A stretch of 64,000 nt of DNA from Nocardia sp. SYP-A9097 (GCF_009649815.1 NZ_WJIC01000018.1:80068-144067); one strand, 5' to 3'. Counted from the stretch's first letter, positions 24,231 through 33,300 are shown. A program made the numbers and translations. The notes: generated from the letters alone by a model not told the origin.

Positions 24231-27200
24231 TCAGTCGCTGTGGTGTCGGGACTGAACGTGAGTGGTTTCGCCGACTTGCCACCATGGCACTGTCACCGTG
24301 GCTTCCACCGCGCCCGTGAGGCGGACGCGGAGTTCCTCGTGGATGACGAGTTCGCCTGTGCGGGTGGGGGTATCGAGTTGCAGGCGGAGCAGGACGCCGA
24401 GCGGGTCGGCGGTCCAGGTGGTGGGGCGGCCCGCGCCGAGGACCTCGGCGGTGACCGCCTGCGACGCCAAAGGGAGATCGAGCAGGGCGGCCAGGGAGTG
24501 GGCCGAGGCGATATCGCCCACCACCAGGCGGCCGGCGGGCAGGGCCGGGCCGAACCATGGCTGGTCCAGGACCAGGGCGTCGGCGGGGTCGATGACCGCG
24601 CCGGAGAGGGCGCGGACCTGACCGGGGAAATCCAGGTCGTCGACATCGAGCAGACCGGCGTCGAGGGCCTCCGCGAGTCGGCGGTGGGTTATCGAAATCG
24701 CTTCGGGGGTGGGCATTCTGGCGGGATCGGCCAGCGCGTCGAGGAGCTCCTCCGCCAATTGCGCGGTCATGATCTCGGGGGCCGCGAGAACGCCGCGCAG
24801 TACCCGCAGATCCGGCTCGGTGAAGCCCGGGATCTGCGGGAGCAGGCCGTGCAGGCTCTCATCCTCGGGGTGGCGCATAAGGCCGAGCGGGATGCCGTCG
24901 ATATGCGCATGGTTGCGCAACCACCAGGCGGTGTAGCCGTCCCGGTCGGCGAGTAGCGGGCGGGTGGATTCGTCGGAGAGCAAGAGGCGCAAGGCTTCCC
25001 GCCACTCCTCCTCGTCGACCAGGTCCAGGTCGCGCACGGCGCGCAGCACCGGCGGATCCTCCTGCAAGCCCTCCCACCAGGCGTCCTCGTCATCGAGATG
25101 ATGATCGGGGCCGGTGGGATCCTCCTCGGTCAGCACGGTGAAGCTCCAGCCGACACCGATGGCGCGCAACGCTTCCCGGCCGTACCGGTCCAGAGCCTGC
25201 TCGGCGATGGTCTCGAACGGCGACTCCGCCACCAGCACTCGACCCAGCGGGGCCGCCGGCAGCAGAAGCTCGTCGGCAGGCAGCAATTCGCCTGTGCTGT
25301 CCGGCAATTCGAGCAGTCCGAGCCATGCGGGCAAGGCGCCGGGGACCGCGTTCGTGGCCAGGTTCAGCACCGCCTCCACGGTATCCGGATCACTCGGGTC
25401 GTCCTCCAGAATCGCCTGCAGGGCAGGATCATTGAGCAGATCCTCCGGGGTCGCGGCGCGAGCGCCCAAGCGGCCCAGCAGTTCGTGTGCGGCCTCCGGA
25501 TGCACCAGGCGTGCCCAATGCACCGGAATCGCCGACTCCAGTTGATCGTCCAGAACCACCGTGCGCGGGCCCGTCACCACCCGGCCGTCGGCCAGCGGCA
25601 CCGCCAGTGCCCCCAACTCCTCCACGGAGAGGGGATCCAGGACGAACGGCTCCAGCGCGTCGTACAGCGAATACCACCACTGCGCCGGGCGTTCCAGGCT
25701 GCCGGAGAGTTCCGCGATCCGGGCCAGGCCGATTCGATGCACATCCAGCACACCGAGCGCGTCGGATCCGGCGCGGCCGGAAAGCTCCGGAATAACCAGC
25801 GGCCCGACTACCTCCGCCAGCAAACCGGCCAGTTCCGGGGTCACACCGGTGAATACGCTCGCGCGCCGCGGCGGCAGCACACCGGGCACCTCGGGCGCGG
25901 CCGTGGCAGCGGGAGTATCGCCCGGATCCAGCGAAAGATCATGGCCGAGAGCACCATTCGCACTGGGCTCGGCGCCGGTCAGATCGAGTTCGAGTTGGAG
26001 TTCATCGCCGGGCATGGTCGCGGCGGGCATGGCGCCGCGTGCCGCGTTCGCTTCGAGGGCGGCATCGATATCGAGCAGCGGATCGGCACCGTGCGGCGAG
26101 GCGATTCCCGGCGCGTGCTCGGGGCCGTGCAGCACCGGCAGCCAGGCATGATCACGCAGTTCGGCGACCAGGGCCTCACGCAGCGAGGCATCGGCCTCAC
26201 TGCGCGCGAAGGCCGGGGCGGGTACCAGTACCAGGCGATCGGCCGGGGGCAGGGCGAGCGCGAAATCGGCATAACCGGAGGCCAATTCGGCAATCCGGGC
26301 GCCCGGCAGCAGGCGCCGGCGATCCGGCTGCATGGGGATATCGGCGATCAGCAACGCGGGGAGGGACAGCTCCTCGTCCGAGCGGGTGGGTGCGCGCAAT
26401 ACATCCGGGCGCGCAGCCACCGGACGCCCTTCGCGGACGGGCAGCAGCCAGCGGGCCCGCGCGGTCCGATACTGCCACCACCGCCGGTCCTCCCACTCCC
26501 CCGTGACCCGCAGCTCCTGAATACCGTTGCCGAGATCTGTTACAGCACTTGCGATCTCGTCATCGGATACCCGAATACTCTGCAGCGCGGGCAATTCCAG
26601 CAGCAGGTCCACCGCTTCGGCCCGCATTCCCACGAGCAAGGCGTCGGCGTCCACATCTTCGCGCAGCTGGAGCACGATCTCACTGTCGAACCCGTCCCCG
26701 GGCTCCGCGTCACTCGGCCAGGCCAGTCGCAGTGCGGGAGGCGCAAAATCCTCTGCTACAGCGGGTATTTCAACCCCTTCGACAGTCAGCAGCGCGAATG
26801 TCTCGGCCCGCGAGAACCGCACCGACCCGCCCCGGGACCGGAATTCGATCTCGTCCGACACACTCAGTACCGCGGTGAACCCCACGCCGAACTGCCCCAC
26901 CGAGGCATCGGCCCCGGTCTTCGCCGACGCGCGCAGCGCCGTCAGCGCGTGCACCCCCGAAACATCCAGCCCCACCCCGGTATTGGCCACATGCAGCTCC
27001 CGCTCCACCAGCCACACCGCGACCCGCCCGGCGACCCCCGCCTTCGCGGCGGCATCGGCGGCATTCTGCGCCAGCTCGGTCAGCACCCGATCCCGGTACC
27101 CCGCCCGCACCAGGTCCGCCTCGGTGGCGGCGTCCTCCCGCAATCGCGTCGGCGACCCCCGCCAAGCGGCGATCACCCCCGCCCGCAACCCCGCAGTATC

Positions 27201-27242
27201 GAACGGATCCCCAACTCCCCTACCGCCGTTCAACCCACGCAT
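24231..27242 (-). CDS. Large GHKL-ATPase protein, sacsin-N-terminal type
   Basis: A 1003-residue cytosolic protein. The N-terminus is a GHKL/Hsp90-like ATPase of the sacsin group. The N-box ELAQNAADA has E56, N60 and D63; a G1-like VANTGVGLD lies at 85-93, and G2 SVGQFGVGF at 114-122. The canonical aspartate of G1 (DxGxG) is replaced by Asn87, so nucleotide binding may be altered. Residues ~400-470 are an acidic linker; the remainder (~470-1003) is an uncharacterised actinobacterial domain with no motif I recognise. Start ATG at 27242, with a purine run directly abutting it. It sits downstream of the DUF3027 gene on the same strand. A chaperone-like role is inferred only from the fold. Confidence 0.8.
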   Translation of the reverse strand: MRGLNGGRGVGDPFDTAGLRAGVIAAWRGSPTRLREDAATEADLVRAGYRDRVLTELAQNAADAAAKAGVAGRVAVWLVERELHVANTGVGLDVSGVHALTALRASAKTGADASVGQFGVGFTAVLSVSDEIEFRSRGGSVRFSRAETFALLTVEGVEIPAVAEDFAPPALRLAWPSDAEPGDGFDSEIVLQLREDVDADALLVGMRAEAVDLLLELPALQSIRVSDDEIASAVTDLGNGIQELRVTGEWEDRRWWQYRTARARWLLPVREGRPVAARPDVLRAPTRSDEELSLPALLIADIPMQPDRRRLLPGARIAELASGYADFALALPPADRLVLVPAPAFARSEADASLREALVAELRDHAWLPVLHGPEHAPGIASPHGADPLLDIDAALEANAARGAMPAATMPGDELQLELDLTGAEPSANGALGHDLSLDPGDTPAATAAPEVPGVLPPRRASVFTGVTPELAGLLAEVVGPLVIPELSGRAGSDALGVLDVHRIGLARIAELSGSLERPAQWWYSLYDALEPFVLDPLSVEELGALAVPLADGRVVTGPRTVVLDDQLESAIPVHWARLVHPEAAHELLGRLGARAATPEDLLNDPALQAILEDDPSDPDTVEAVLNLATNAVPGALPAWLGLLELPDSTGELLPADELLLPAAPLGRVLVAESPFETIAEQALDRYGREALRAIGVGWSFTVLTEEDPTGPDHHLDDEDAWWEGLQEDPPVLRAVRDLDLVDEEEWREALRLLLSDESTRPLLADRDGYTAWWLRNHAHIDGIPLGLMRHPEDESLHGLLPQIPGFTEPDLRVLRGVLAAPEIMTAQLAEELLDALADPARMPTPEAISITHRRLAEALDAGLLDVDDLDFPGQVRALSGAVIDPADALVLDQPWFGPALPAGRLVVGDIASAHSLAALLDLPLASQAVTAEVLGAGRPTTWTADPLGVLLRLQLDTPTRTGELVIHEELRVRLTGAVEATVTVPWWQVGETTHVQSRHHSD

Positions 27243-27564
27243 CCCTTCCGCTCATCGAGACCACACACGCCTACCCGCCCGGCCGAACCGAACGGACAGC
27301 ACACAATAGGCGCGTTTCCGCACGCATCGGCCAGTTCATCGCATCGGGGCCGCAAAACCCCTGCTGTCCTGCGCTTTCCACACCTCACCCGAGCTGCCGC
27401 TCGTGCGGACCACCGGGCACGCCGCAGCGCCGGCCGAAGGTGTCATCGCGGCATCGGCGATCCTGAAACGCGGCGCGCCGACGCAACCCCCGCGGCGGTC
27501 CTGCCCACCACGTGCACGAGTCGGTGTCCGGTCTCCCGGACACCGGCCGCAGTCGGTACTACTC
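27243..27564. other. 322-base intergenic region
   Basis: Between the GHKL-ATPase gene and the DUF3027 gene on the same strand. The only clear element is a terminator hairpin at 27523-27544. The remainder is GC-rich without a convincing ORF, so the ATPase probably has its own promoter here, though none is obvious. Confidence 0.5.
27523..27544 (-). terminator. Terminator after DUF3027 gene
   Basis: Perfect 9-bp stem GGTGTCCGG / CCGGACACC with a 4-nt loop, about 20 nt downstream of the stop. Confidence 0.7.
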
Positions 27565-28578
27565 CTACGCCCCGGACTCATCCGTCCGCGCGGCATCGGT
27601 CTCCGCCTCGACCCGAACCGCGCTCACGCCCCAGGCATCGTCCACCGCCGCATCGGGATCGGCCACCTCGAACAGCGCGGGCATCTCTGAAACATCTTCG
27701 GCCACAGTGGAATTCGACGCCACACCGGAGACTTCGACGGTCACGGACGCACCGGCGCCGGTGACCGGTTCGGCGACGATCGAATCCGCTTCGGCAGACG
27801 GGGTCGCGGGGGCTGATTCCGGCTTGCGGACTTCCGCCGCGGGAATCACGTCGAAGGCGGCGTCGTCATACGCCTCGAAGGCGGGTGAGCCTGCGCCGGT
27901 GGGGAGTTCGGTGTCCGAGTGGGCACCACAGCCGTACTCCATGTGGACGACGCGGCCGTCGGCTCCCATGGCATTGGCGCAGACACCGAAGGCGGCGCGC
28001 AGGCCACCGGCGAGGGGGACGAAGAAACCGCAGCTTCCGCAGGTGCCGGGGGCGGCGCGCGCCATATCCGTGTCGGGGCCGAATTCGGAGAACCAGCGGT
28101 CGGCGGCCTCCTCGCGGCCTTCGCGGCTCAGCACCTGGGAGCGGCCGAGGCCGAGCTCCAGCACGACATCGTCGACGACCGGATCACCGGTGGCGAGATA
28201 GCCGGGAACCAGGCGGACGTCACCGGCGGGCGGGGCCAGCAGATCGCCGGGCGCGAGATCGCCGGGGCGGATGCGCTGATCCCAGGGCAGGAAATCGGGG
28301 GCGATGAGCGCGTCCGGGCCGGGTAGCAGCGCCGATTCACTCACCGTGACATGGGTGGCCGCGGGCGGGGCGGCCACCACGACCGCCCACTGCCAGCCTC
28401 GATAGCCGGGCAGCGTGGCCTCGAAGTGATGGGTGGCCGCCGAATCATCCTCGGCCGTGACACCGATATGCCTGCCGACGCCGAGCGGCTCCAACTCCAG
28501 GAGCGCACGGCGAGCCAGGTCGACCGCCTCCGCCAGGATCGGCCGAACACCGGACTCCGAAACTCCAACCGCGCTCAC
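27565..28578 (-). CDS. DUF3027 protein with cysteine-rich segment
   Basis: A 337-residue protein of the actinobacterial DUF3027 family (Rv0877-like by context), function unknown. The conserved part (1-225) includes PGYRGWQWAVVVAAPP (~54-69), PWDQRIRPGDLAPGDLL (~98-114) and a probable zinc-binding stretch CGSCGFFVPL ... CANAMG ... GCGAHSDTE (~179-227) with four cysteines. The C-terminal ~110 residues are Val/Ala/Glu-rich and likely disordered. GTG start at 28578. Its start codon is only 17 nt from that of the divergent cyclotransferase gene, so promoter elements overlap and at least one mRNA must be leaderless. Confidence 0.85.
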   Translation of the reverse strand: MSAVGVSESGVRPILAEAVDLARRALLELEPLGVGRHIGVTAEDDSAATHHFEATLPGYRGWQWAVVVAAPPAATHVTVSESALLPGPDALIAPDFLPWDQRIRPGDLAPGDLLAPPAGDVRLVPGYLATGDPVVDDVVLELGLGRSQVLSREGREEAADRWFSEFGPDTDMARAAPGTCGSCGFFVPLAGGLRAAFGVCANAMGADGRVVHMEYGCGAHSDTELPTGAGSPAFEAYDDAAFDVIPAAEVRKPESAPATPSAEADSIVAEPVTGAGASVTVEVSGVASNSTVAEDVSEMPALFEVADPDAAVDDAWGVSAVRVEAETDAARTDESGA

Positions 28579-28595
28579 GCCTTACATTTTGCCGT
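28579..28595. promoter_or_regulatory. 17-nt divergent start-to-start region with leaderless -10
   Basis: TACATT (28583-28588) lies 7 nt before the plus-strand ATG, placing transcription start at the A of ATG. On the minus strand CAAAAT lies 7 nt before the GTG of the DUF3027 gene. No ribosome sites fit in this space. Confidence 0.55.
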
Positions 28596-29390
28596 ATGGA
28601 GCGCAAACGTCGTGCACCGGTAGCGGCCGTGAAGATACTGCTGTCCACGGCCATATGCCTGGCCGCCGCAATCACCGCATGCGGAAGAGCCGACGACACG
28701 CCGAGTCTGCGTGTCGAAGTCATCGCGACTCGCCCGCACGACACGCAGGCCTTCACCGAGGGCCTCGAGATCGACGGCGACACGCTGTACGAAAGCACCG
28801 GACTCTCCGGCCAGTCCTTCGTTCGCGCAACCACCCTCGACAGCGGTATCGAGTTCGCGCGCGCCGACCTACCCGCGCCGCTGTTCGGCGAGGGCGTAAC
28901 CAAGGCCGGGGAGCAGCTCTGGCAGCTCACCTACAAGGACGGCATCGCCATTGCCCGCGACCCGAAATCCCTTGCCGAACTGCACCGCAGCAGATTCGAC
29001 GGCGAAGGCTGGGGTCTGTGCACGCGCGGCGACCGCATCCTCATGAGCAATGGCACCGGCACCCTCACCTTCCGCGACCCGCACACCTTCGCTCCCACCG
29101 GCACGGTCACCCTCACCAGCCACGAGAACACCGAACTCAACGAACTCGATTGCGCCCCCGACGGTTCCGTCTACGCCAACGCCTGGCCCACCGACACGAT
29201 CCTGCACATAGACCCCGAAACAGGCACCGTCCTGCACACCATCGACGCCTCCGCCCTCTATCCCCGCGACTCCCGCATCCCCGGAGCCGACGTCCTGAAC
29301 GGCATAACCGCCATTCCCGGCACCGACCACTTCCTCCTCACCGGCAAGAAATGGCCCGCCACCTATGAAGTCCGCTTCATCCCGGCCTGA
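28596..29390 (+). CDS. Exported glutaminyl-peptide cyclotransferase
   Basis: A 264-residue glutamine cyclotransferase of the plant/bacterial beta-propeller type, which converts N-terminal Gln of peptides to pyroglutamate. Residues 1-29 are a lipoprotein signal with ITAC lipobox. The mature protein shows five propeller blades, with AFTEGLEIDGDTLYESTGLSG (~52-72), the conserved NELDCAPDGSVYANAW (~181-196) and DVLNGITAIPGTDHFLLTGKKWP (~231-253). It starts at ATG 28596 and is probably leaderless. The membrane-anchored extracytoplasmic location is inferred from the lipobox. Confidence 0.9.
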   Translation: MERKRRAPVAAVKILLSTAICLAAAITACGRADDTPSLRVEVIATRPHDTQAFTEGLEIDGDTLYESTGLSGQSFVRATTLDSGIEFARADLPAPLFGEGVTKAGEQLWQLTYKDGIAIARDPKSLAELHRSRFDGEGWGLCTRGDRILMSNGTGTLTFRDPHTFAPTGTVTLTSHENTELNELDCAPDGSVYANAWPTDTILHIDPETGTVLHTIDASALYPRDSRIPGADVLNGITAIPGTDHFLLTGKKWPATYEVRFIPA

Positions 29391-29625
29391 TGCAGCCGGA
29401 TGAACCCGACACGCCGCATGTGGGCGCGCGAGAACCGCACCGAGATACCGCGATTTCCGCCCGCCGTCGCGGCCGATCGATGACCGCGTTCACGGCGCAC
29501 AGCGTTCTGCCCTGCACGAATGCGTCCGGACGGGGCACTGTCCATGGACCTGGACGGCCGCCCTATGTCGTCGCACACCCGCGCTGGTGGAGCCACTGTC
29601 GTTCGACACTGCAAGAATTGAGCGC

Positions 29626-31377
29626 GTGACGACTCCCCGCGATCCCGACGCCGACTCCGGTCGGTGGGGTGACGAGGAGTCTCCGCTCATCGAACGACAC
29701 CCCGGATACGACCGATACCCGCCCGTGAACAAACCTGCGCGGCAGCCGCGCCCCGGGGACCCGGAAGTGCCGGAGTTCCTGGCTCACCGAAAGCCCAAGC
29801 CGCCATCCGACGCGCCGGGGCGTGTGACCGACGCGGGGTCTGCGGGGAAGCCGGAGCAGCCGCATCAGACGCGGCCGGAAGCGACTCGGCCGCTGCCACA
29901 TTCGCATGCGCAGGGCGGTGAGAACGAGCAGGTCGGCGATGCGAGGCTGCACAAGCCGCCGCGGAAGTTGACTGTCACTCGGGTGGCGGCTCGGCGGAGT
30001 ATCGAGTTGACCGAGCGGGGGTTCGCGACTTTTCAGCGGGCGGCCAAGGCGGATGGGGCCGAGGAGTCGGGTCTGACGGCGCTGGTCTACGCGACCATGG
30101 CGAACTTCGCCACGGATGCGGCGGTTGCCGTGGCATTGGCGAACACGCTGTTCTTCGCCAGTGCGACAGCGGAATCCAAGACCAAGGTCGCGCTGTACCT
30201 GTTGATCACCATTGCCCCGTTCGCGGTGATCGCGCCGCTGATCGGGCCCATGCTGGACCGATTGCAGCGCGGCCGCAGACTGGCTCTGGCGGGCTCGTTC
30301 GCCGTGCGTGTGCTGGTCGCGGTGCTGTTGATCTTCAATGTGGACAACTGGGCGCTGTACCCGCTCGCGTTGTGCATGATGATTCTGAGCAAATCGTTCT
30401 CGGTGTTGAAGAGCGCGGTCACACCGCGTGTGCTCCCGCCGGGAATCGACCTGGTGCGCACCAATTCCCGGCTCACCGTGTTCGGCCTGGTCGGCGGCAC
30501 GCTCGGCGCGGGCGGTGTGGCGGGTCTGATCGCCGCAATCGCGCACTCGCCGGGCGCACTGCTGTTCGCGGCCGTATTGGCCGGAGCCGGTTGCTATCTC
30601 AGCCTGAAGATCCCGTCCTGGGTGGAGGTCACCGAGGGTGAGGTCCCCGCGACCCTGACCTATCACGGCGATGATTCGCACACCGAGGTCCTCGATGCCA
30701 AGCAGGCCGCGCAGATTCAGCCCAGTCGCCGCCGGCAGCCGCTGGGCCGCGAGGTGGTCACCGGCCTGTGGGGTAACGGCACGGTTCGCATCCTCACCGG
30801 ATTCCTCACCTTCTATGTGGCCTTCGTCGTGAAGTCCACCGAACATCGCCCGGCACAACAGGTCGCCATGCTCGGCGTGGTCGGCGCTGCCGCCGCCATC
30901 GGCAATTTCGCCGGTAATGCCACGGGCGCGCGCATGAAACTGGGCCGCCCCACCCTGAGCGTGCTGCTCTGCACCATCGCGTGTGTGGGCGTGGCGGTCG
31001 GCGCGGCCGTACTGGACAACCTGCTGGGCGCGGCCGTCGCCACCCTGGTCGCCGCGGGCGCCAGCGCACTGGCCAAGGTCTCCCTGGACGCGGCCATTCA
31101 GGACGACCTCCCCGCCGAATCCATCGCCTCCGGTTTCGGCAGGTCGGAGACGGTTTTGCAGCTGTCCTGGGTACTCGGCGGCGCGATGGGCGTCCTGCTG
31201 CCGACGGACTGGTGGAAAGGTTTCGCTGCGGTCACGGCGGTGATGGCGCTGGGCCTGACGCAAACGGTGGTCAGCTACCGTGGGCATTCGCTGCTGCCCG
31301 GTTTGGGCGGTAATCGACCACAGCACGCGCAGCAGGAGATCCCCGGCGCTCACGGCGCCGAGGAGCCCACCCAGTGA
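29626..31377 (+). CDS. MFS-type permease with disordered N-terminal extension
   Basis: A 583-residue membrane protein. Residues 1-125 are charged, Pro-rich and disordered. After ~165 there are about 12 hydrophobic helices of an MFS-3 fold, including a PLIGPMLDRLQRGRRLAL loop (~204-221) and SVLKSAVTPRVLPPGIDLVRTNSRLTVFG (~258-286). Substrate unknown. It corresponds in context to Rv0876c, beside Rv0875c (DUF2771) and Rv0877. GTG start at 29626 follows AAGAAT by 7 nt. The DUF2771 gene begins 15 nt downstream, so the two form an operon. Confidence 0.85.
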   Translation: MTTPRDPDADSGRWGDEESPLIERHPGYDRYPPVNKPARQPRPGDPEVPEFLAHRKPKPPSDAPGRVTDAGSAGKPEQPHQTRPEATRPLPHSHAQGGENEQVGDARLHKPPRKLTVTRVAARRSIELTERGFATFQRAAKADGAEESGLTALVYATMANFATDAAVAVALANTLFFASATAESKTKVALYLLITIAPFAVIAPLIGPMLDRLQRGRRLALAGSFAVRVLVAVLLIFNVDNWALYPLALCMMILSKSFSVLKSAVTPRVLPPGIDLVRTNSRLTVFGLVGGTLGAGGVAGLIAAIAHSPGALLFAAVLAGAGCYLSLKIPSWVEVTEGEVPATLTYHGDDSHTEVLDAKQAAQIQPSRRRQPLGREVVTGLWGNGTVRILTGFLTFYVAFVVKSTEHRPAQQVAMLGVVGAAAAIGNFAGNATGARMKLGRPTLSVLLCTIACVGVAVGAAVLDNLLGAAVATLVAAGASALAKVSLDAAIQDDLPAESIASGFGRSETVLQLSWVLGGAMGVLLPTDWWKGFAAVTAVMALGLTQTVVSYRGHSLLPGLGGNRPQHAQQEIPGAHGAEEPTQ

Positions 31378-31392
31378 GGACAGGAAGCAACG

Positions 31393-31977
31393 GTGAGCAA
31401 ACCGAACGCCCGCACGATCGTCGCGCTATCGGCGGCCCTGCTCGTGGTGGCCGTGGCCTACGTCGCGGTGATCGTGGTGGTCGCCCATCGCGCGAGCGAG
31501 CCGGAGCCGGAGATCACCGCGTACGCGCACGGTCACGCGGTTACGGTGGCGCCGTTCATGTTCTGCGATCCGAAGGTCGCGAAGGGTCAGATCGATCTGA
31601 ACGATTGCAGTACCAGCGAGGCGATCTCGACCCTCGACGTGCCGCCGGGCTCCCCGCTGCAGATCTCCCTGCCCAAGGAGATCGCGAACGCACCCTGGCG
31701 GATGAAGCTCTGGTACCGCATCCCCGGTGACAATGTGGCCGTCGGCGCGTTCTCCTACGACGATTACAAGAAGGGCCTGGTCAACACGGAGGTCAAGAGC
31801 GACGGCACGCCGTACGCGATCACCGTGCCCACGCCGAACGATCCGCAGATCAAGCTGGCCGTGGCCGAGCTGTACCTGCCCGTGCCGGCCATGGACGCGG
31901 CGGGCAATGTGGGCTGGGTGCCCAGCGCCATCTGGTCCATTCACACCCCGGCATACCAGGGCCTCGAGATCCAATAG
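31393..31977 (+). CDS. DUF2771 exported/membrane-anchored protein
   Basis: A 194-residue protein of the DUF2771 family (Rv0875c type). A single N-terminal hydrophobic helix (about 9-32) anchors or exports it. The extracytoplasmic part has two cysteines (in FMFCDPKV and DLNDCSTSEA) that could form a disulfide, and an Ig-like beta pattern. GTG at 31393 has an AGGAAG ribosome site. It is the second gene of the MFS operon and may support the transporter. Function unknown. Confidence 0.85.
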   Translation: MSKPNARTIVALSAALLVVAVAYVAVIVVVAHRASEPEPEITAYAHGHAVTVAPFMFCDPKVAKGQIDLNDCSTSEAISTLDVPPGSPLQISLPKEIANAPWRMKLWYRIPGDNVAVGAFSYDDYKKGLVNTEVKSDGTPYAITVPTPNDPQIKLAVAELYLPVPAMDAAGNVGWVPSAIWSIHTPAYQGLEIQ

Positions 31978-32008
31978 CACGGTGGCGCAAGCCATCTCGA
32001 ATACAGCG

Positions 32009-32039
32009 GGGCCCCGGTGAGATGAACTCACCGGGGCCC
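32009..32039. terminator. Bidirectional terminator between DUF2771 gene and cspB
   Basis: Perfect 13-bp stem (32009-32021 with 32027-32039), 5-nt loop, followed by a T-rich tail on the plus strand. Confidence 0.9.
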
Positions 32040-32059
32040 GTTCACTTTTCGGCTCCGGC

Positions 32060-32488
32060 CTAGTGGTCGAGCTCGCGCGCGACGCCGCGGACGACCTCGG
32101 CGATGCGCTGTGCGGTCTTGCGATCCGGGTACTTACCGTGGCGCAGATCGGGCTGCACCTTGGTCTCCAGAATCGTGATCATGTCCTCGATGAGGCCGTG
32201 CAGCTCATCGGTGGACTTGCGATTGATGGGTCCTTCACTGCGCGGGCGGCGTTCACCGCGTTCGCGCTCAGGTCCACGGACAGTGGGGGTTTCGAGCAGT
32301 TTGAGGCTCAGCGCCTGCGGACCGCGACGGCCCGCCGCCATCCCGAACTCGACCCGCTGTCCGGGCTTGAGCGCTTCGACACCCTCGGGCAGCGCCGACG
32401 ATCGAACATAGACATCCTCACCCTCATCCTGGGAAAGGAAGCCGAAGCCCTTTTCGACGTCGTACCACTTCACCTTGCCGGTAGGCAC
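32060..32488 (-). CDS. cspB: Cold-shock domain protein with C-terminal extension
   Basis: A 142-residue protein matching mycobacterial CspB (Rv0871). The cold-shock OB fold occupies residues 1-67, with RNP1 KGFGFL (13-18) and RNP2 VYVRSS (26-31), which bind single-stranded nucleic acid. Residues 75-142 form a basic linker and a predicted helical tail ending in VVRGVARELDH, absent from small CspA proteins. The GTG at 32488 gives the conserved MPTGKVKWYD start and has a GGGTGAG site; a GTG at 32497 is an alternative. Probably an RNA chaperone or regulator. Confidence 0.92.
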   Translation of the reverse strand: MPTGKVKWYDVEKGFGFLSQDEGEDVYVRSSALPEGVEALKPGQRVEFGMAAGRRGPQALSLKLLETPTVRGPERERGERRPRSEGPINRKSTDELHGLIEDMITILETKVQPDLRHGKYPDRKTAQRIAEVVRGVARELDH

Positions 32489-32670
32489 TGCGCTCACCCG
32501 TTCGTCATTCGATGCCCGGACTCGCCGGGCACAGCTGTTGGCTGTCGGACCAATCGTCCGCAACCTTCCGTTCGCGAAAAGAACGCGCCCCACAGCGATG
32601 GCAGGACGCGATTCGGCCCGAGTCTACCCCGGTGCGTATAGCGCAAGCACATCAGTTTTACGGTCTCAGG

Positions 32671-32901
32671 ATGTCCGACACTTCTTCTCAGCAGGCTCCG
32701 CGCAGGTCCGGAAGCTGGCTGCTCTATACGGCGATGACCTTGTTCGCGGTGGGATTGCTGGCAATCGTCGCGATCTTCGGCGTCGGATTGCTGACCGATT
32801 CGAAGCCGGGGGTGTGGCTGTATCTGCTCGCCATGGCAGCACCGCTGGGGTTCCTGCTGGCACTGGTTTTCGCGCTGTGGTCCGGTCGGCGCGCGCGCTG
32901 A
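32671..32901 (+). CDS. Small two-helix membrane protein
   Basis: A 76-residue protein with a polar N-terminus (1-14) and two hydrophobic helices (about 17-40 and 47-70), ending in a basic SGRRAR tail. It matches in position the small integral membrane protein Rv0870c of M. tuberculosis, near cspB. ATG 32671 lies 6 nt after TACGGT and lacks a ribosome site, so a leaderless start is likely. It is divergent from cspB. Function unknown. Confidence 0.75.
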   Translation: MSDTSSQQAPRRSGSWLLYTAMTLFAVGLLAIVAIFGVGLLTDSKPGVWLYLLAMAAPLGFLLALVFALWSGRRAR

Positions 32902-32966
32902 AACACACTTCCGCGGCGGTCCGTCTGTGACACGTCCGAATGCCCACTTCGTTACCCGGGCATGCG

Positions 32967-32982
32967 TGTGATTTTCGTCACA
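32967..32982. promoter_or_regulatory. CRP/Rv3676-type binding site upstream of rpfA
   Basis: TGTGA-TTTTCG-TCACA is an exact match to the CRP palindrome. M. tuberculosis rpfA is known to be under CRP (Rv3676) control. The centre lies ~54 nt before a start expected from a TATCGG hexamer at 33016-33021, a class-I activator distance. The overlapping GTCACA (32977-32982) and a second GTCACA (32993-32998) also resemble MtrA-type direct repeats. Confidence 0.7.
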
Positions 32983-33144
32983 TAACAGAACGGTCACAGC
33001 GAGGTGACTGACCCCTATCGGCGGAGACTCGCCGTGACCACCTGCGCAGACGGTAAGCGGAACCCGTTGCGCCGGATAGCGTCCCGGACAGACACGACGG
33101 TTACCAAATAGTGATTTTTCGCGGCAGGCGTCGTAGTGTCACTC

Positions 33145-33300
33145 CTCAGCCGGGTCAGCCCGGCGCCACCGGCCCGCCGCACCGAACCTCACCCCGCGGG
33201 TACGGACCCCAACTGGAACCAGGGGTGAGGACGAGGAACAGCGCGCACCAGCGCGCCGGAGCGGACGACCTCTCAGTTCGCCCCCGGTAGTCACGCCTCG
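33145..33300 (+). ncRNA. Probable cyclic di-AMP (ydaO/yuaA) riboswitch before rpfA
   Basis: The rpfA leader contains the CCGAACC ... CGCGGGTACGGACCCC ... AGGGGTGAGG core (33182-33230) and a downstream CTCTCAGTTCG/GGTAG block (33270-33290), which resemble the ydaO motif found upstream of rpf genes in mycobacteria and Streptomyces. It binds cyclic di-AMP and would turn off expression of the cell-wall muralytic enzyme. Ends are approximate. A covariance search would settle it. Confidence 0.65.

Noticed and set aside
25098..27764. Very long plus-strand ORF (888 residues) opposite the GHKL ATPase gene
   Set aside because: It is antisense to a gene with recognisable ATPase motifs, shows Arg/Gly/Gln-rich shadow composition and no domain; typical of high-GC DNA.
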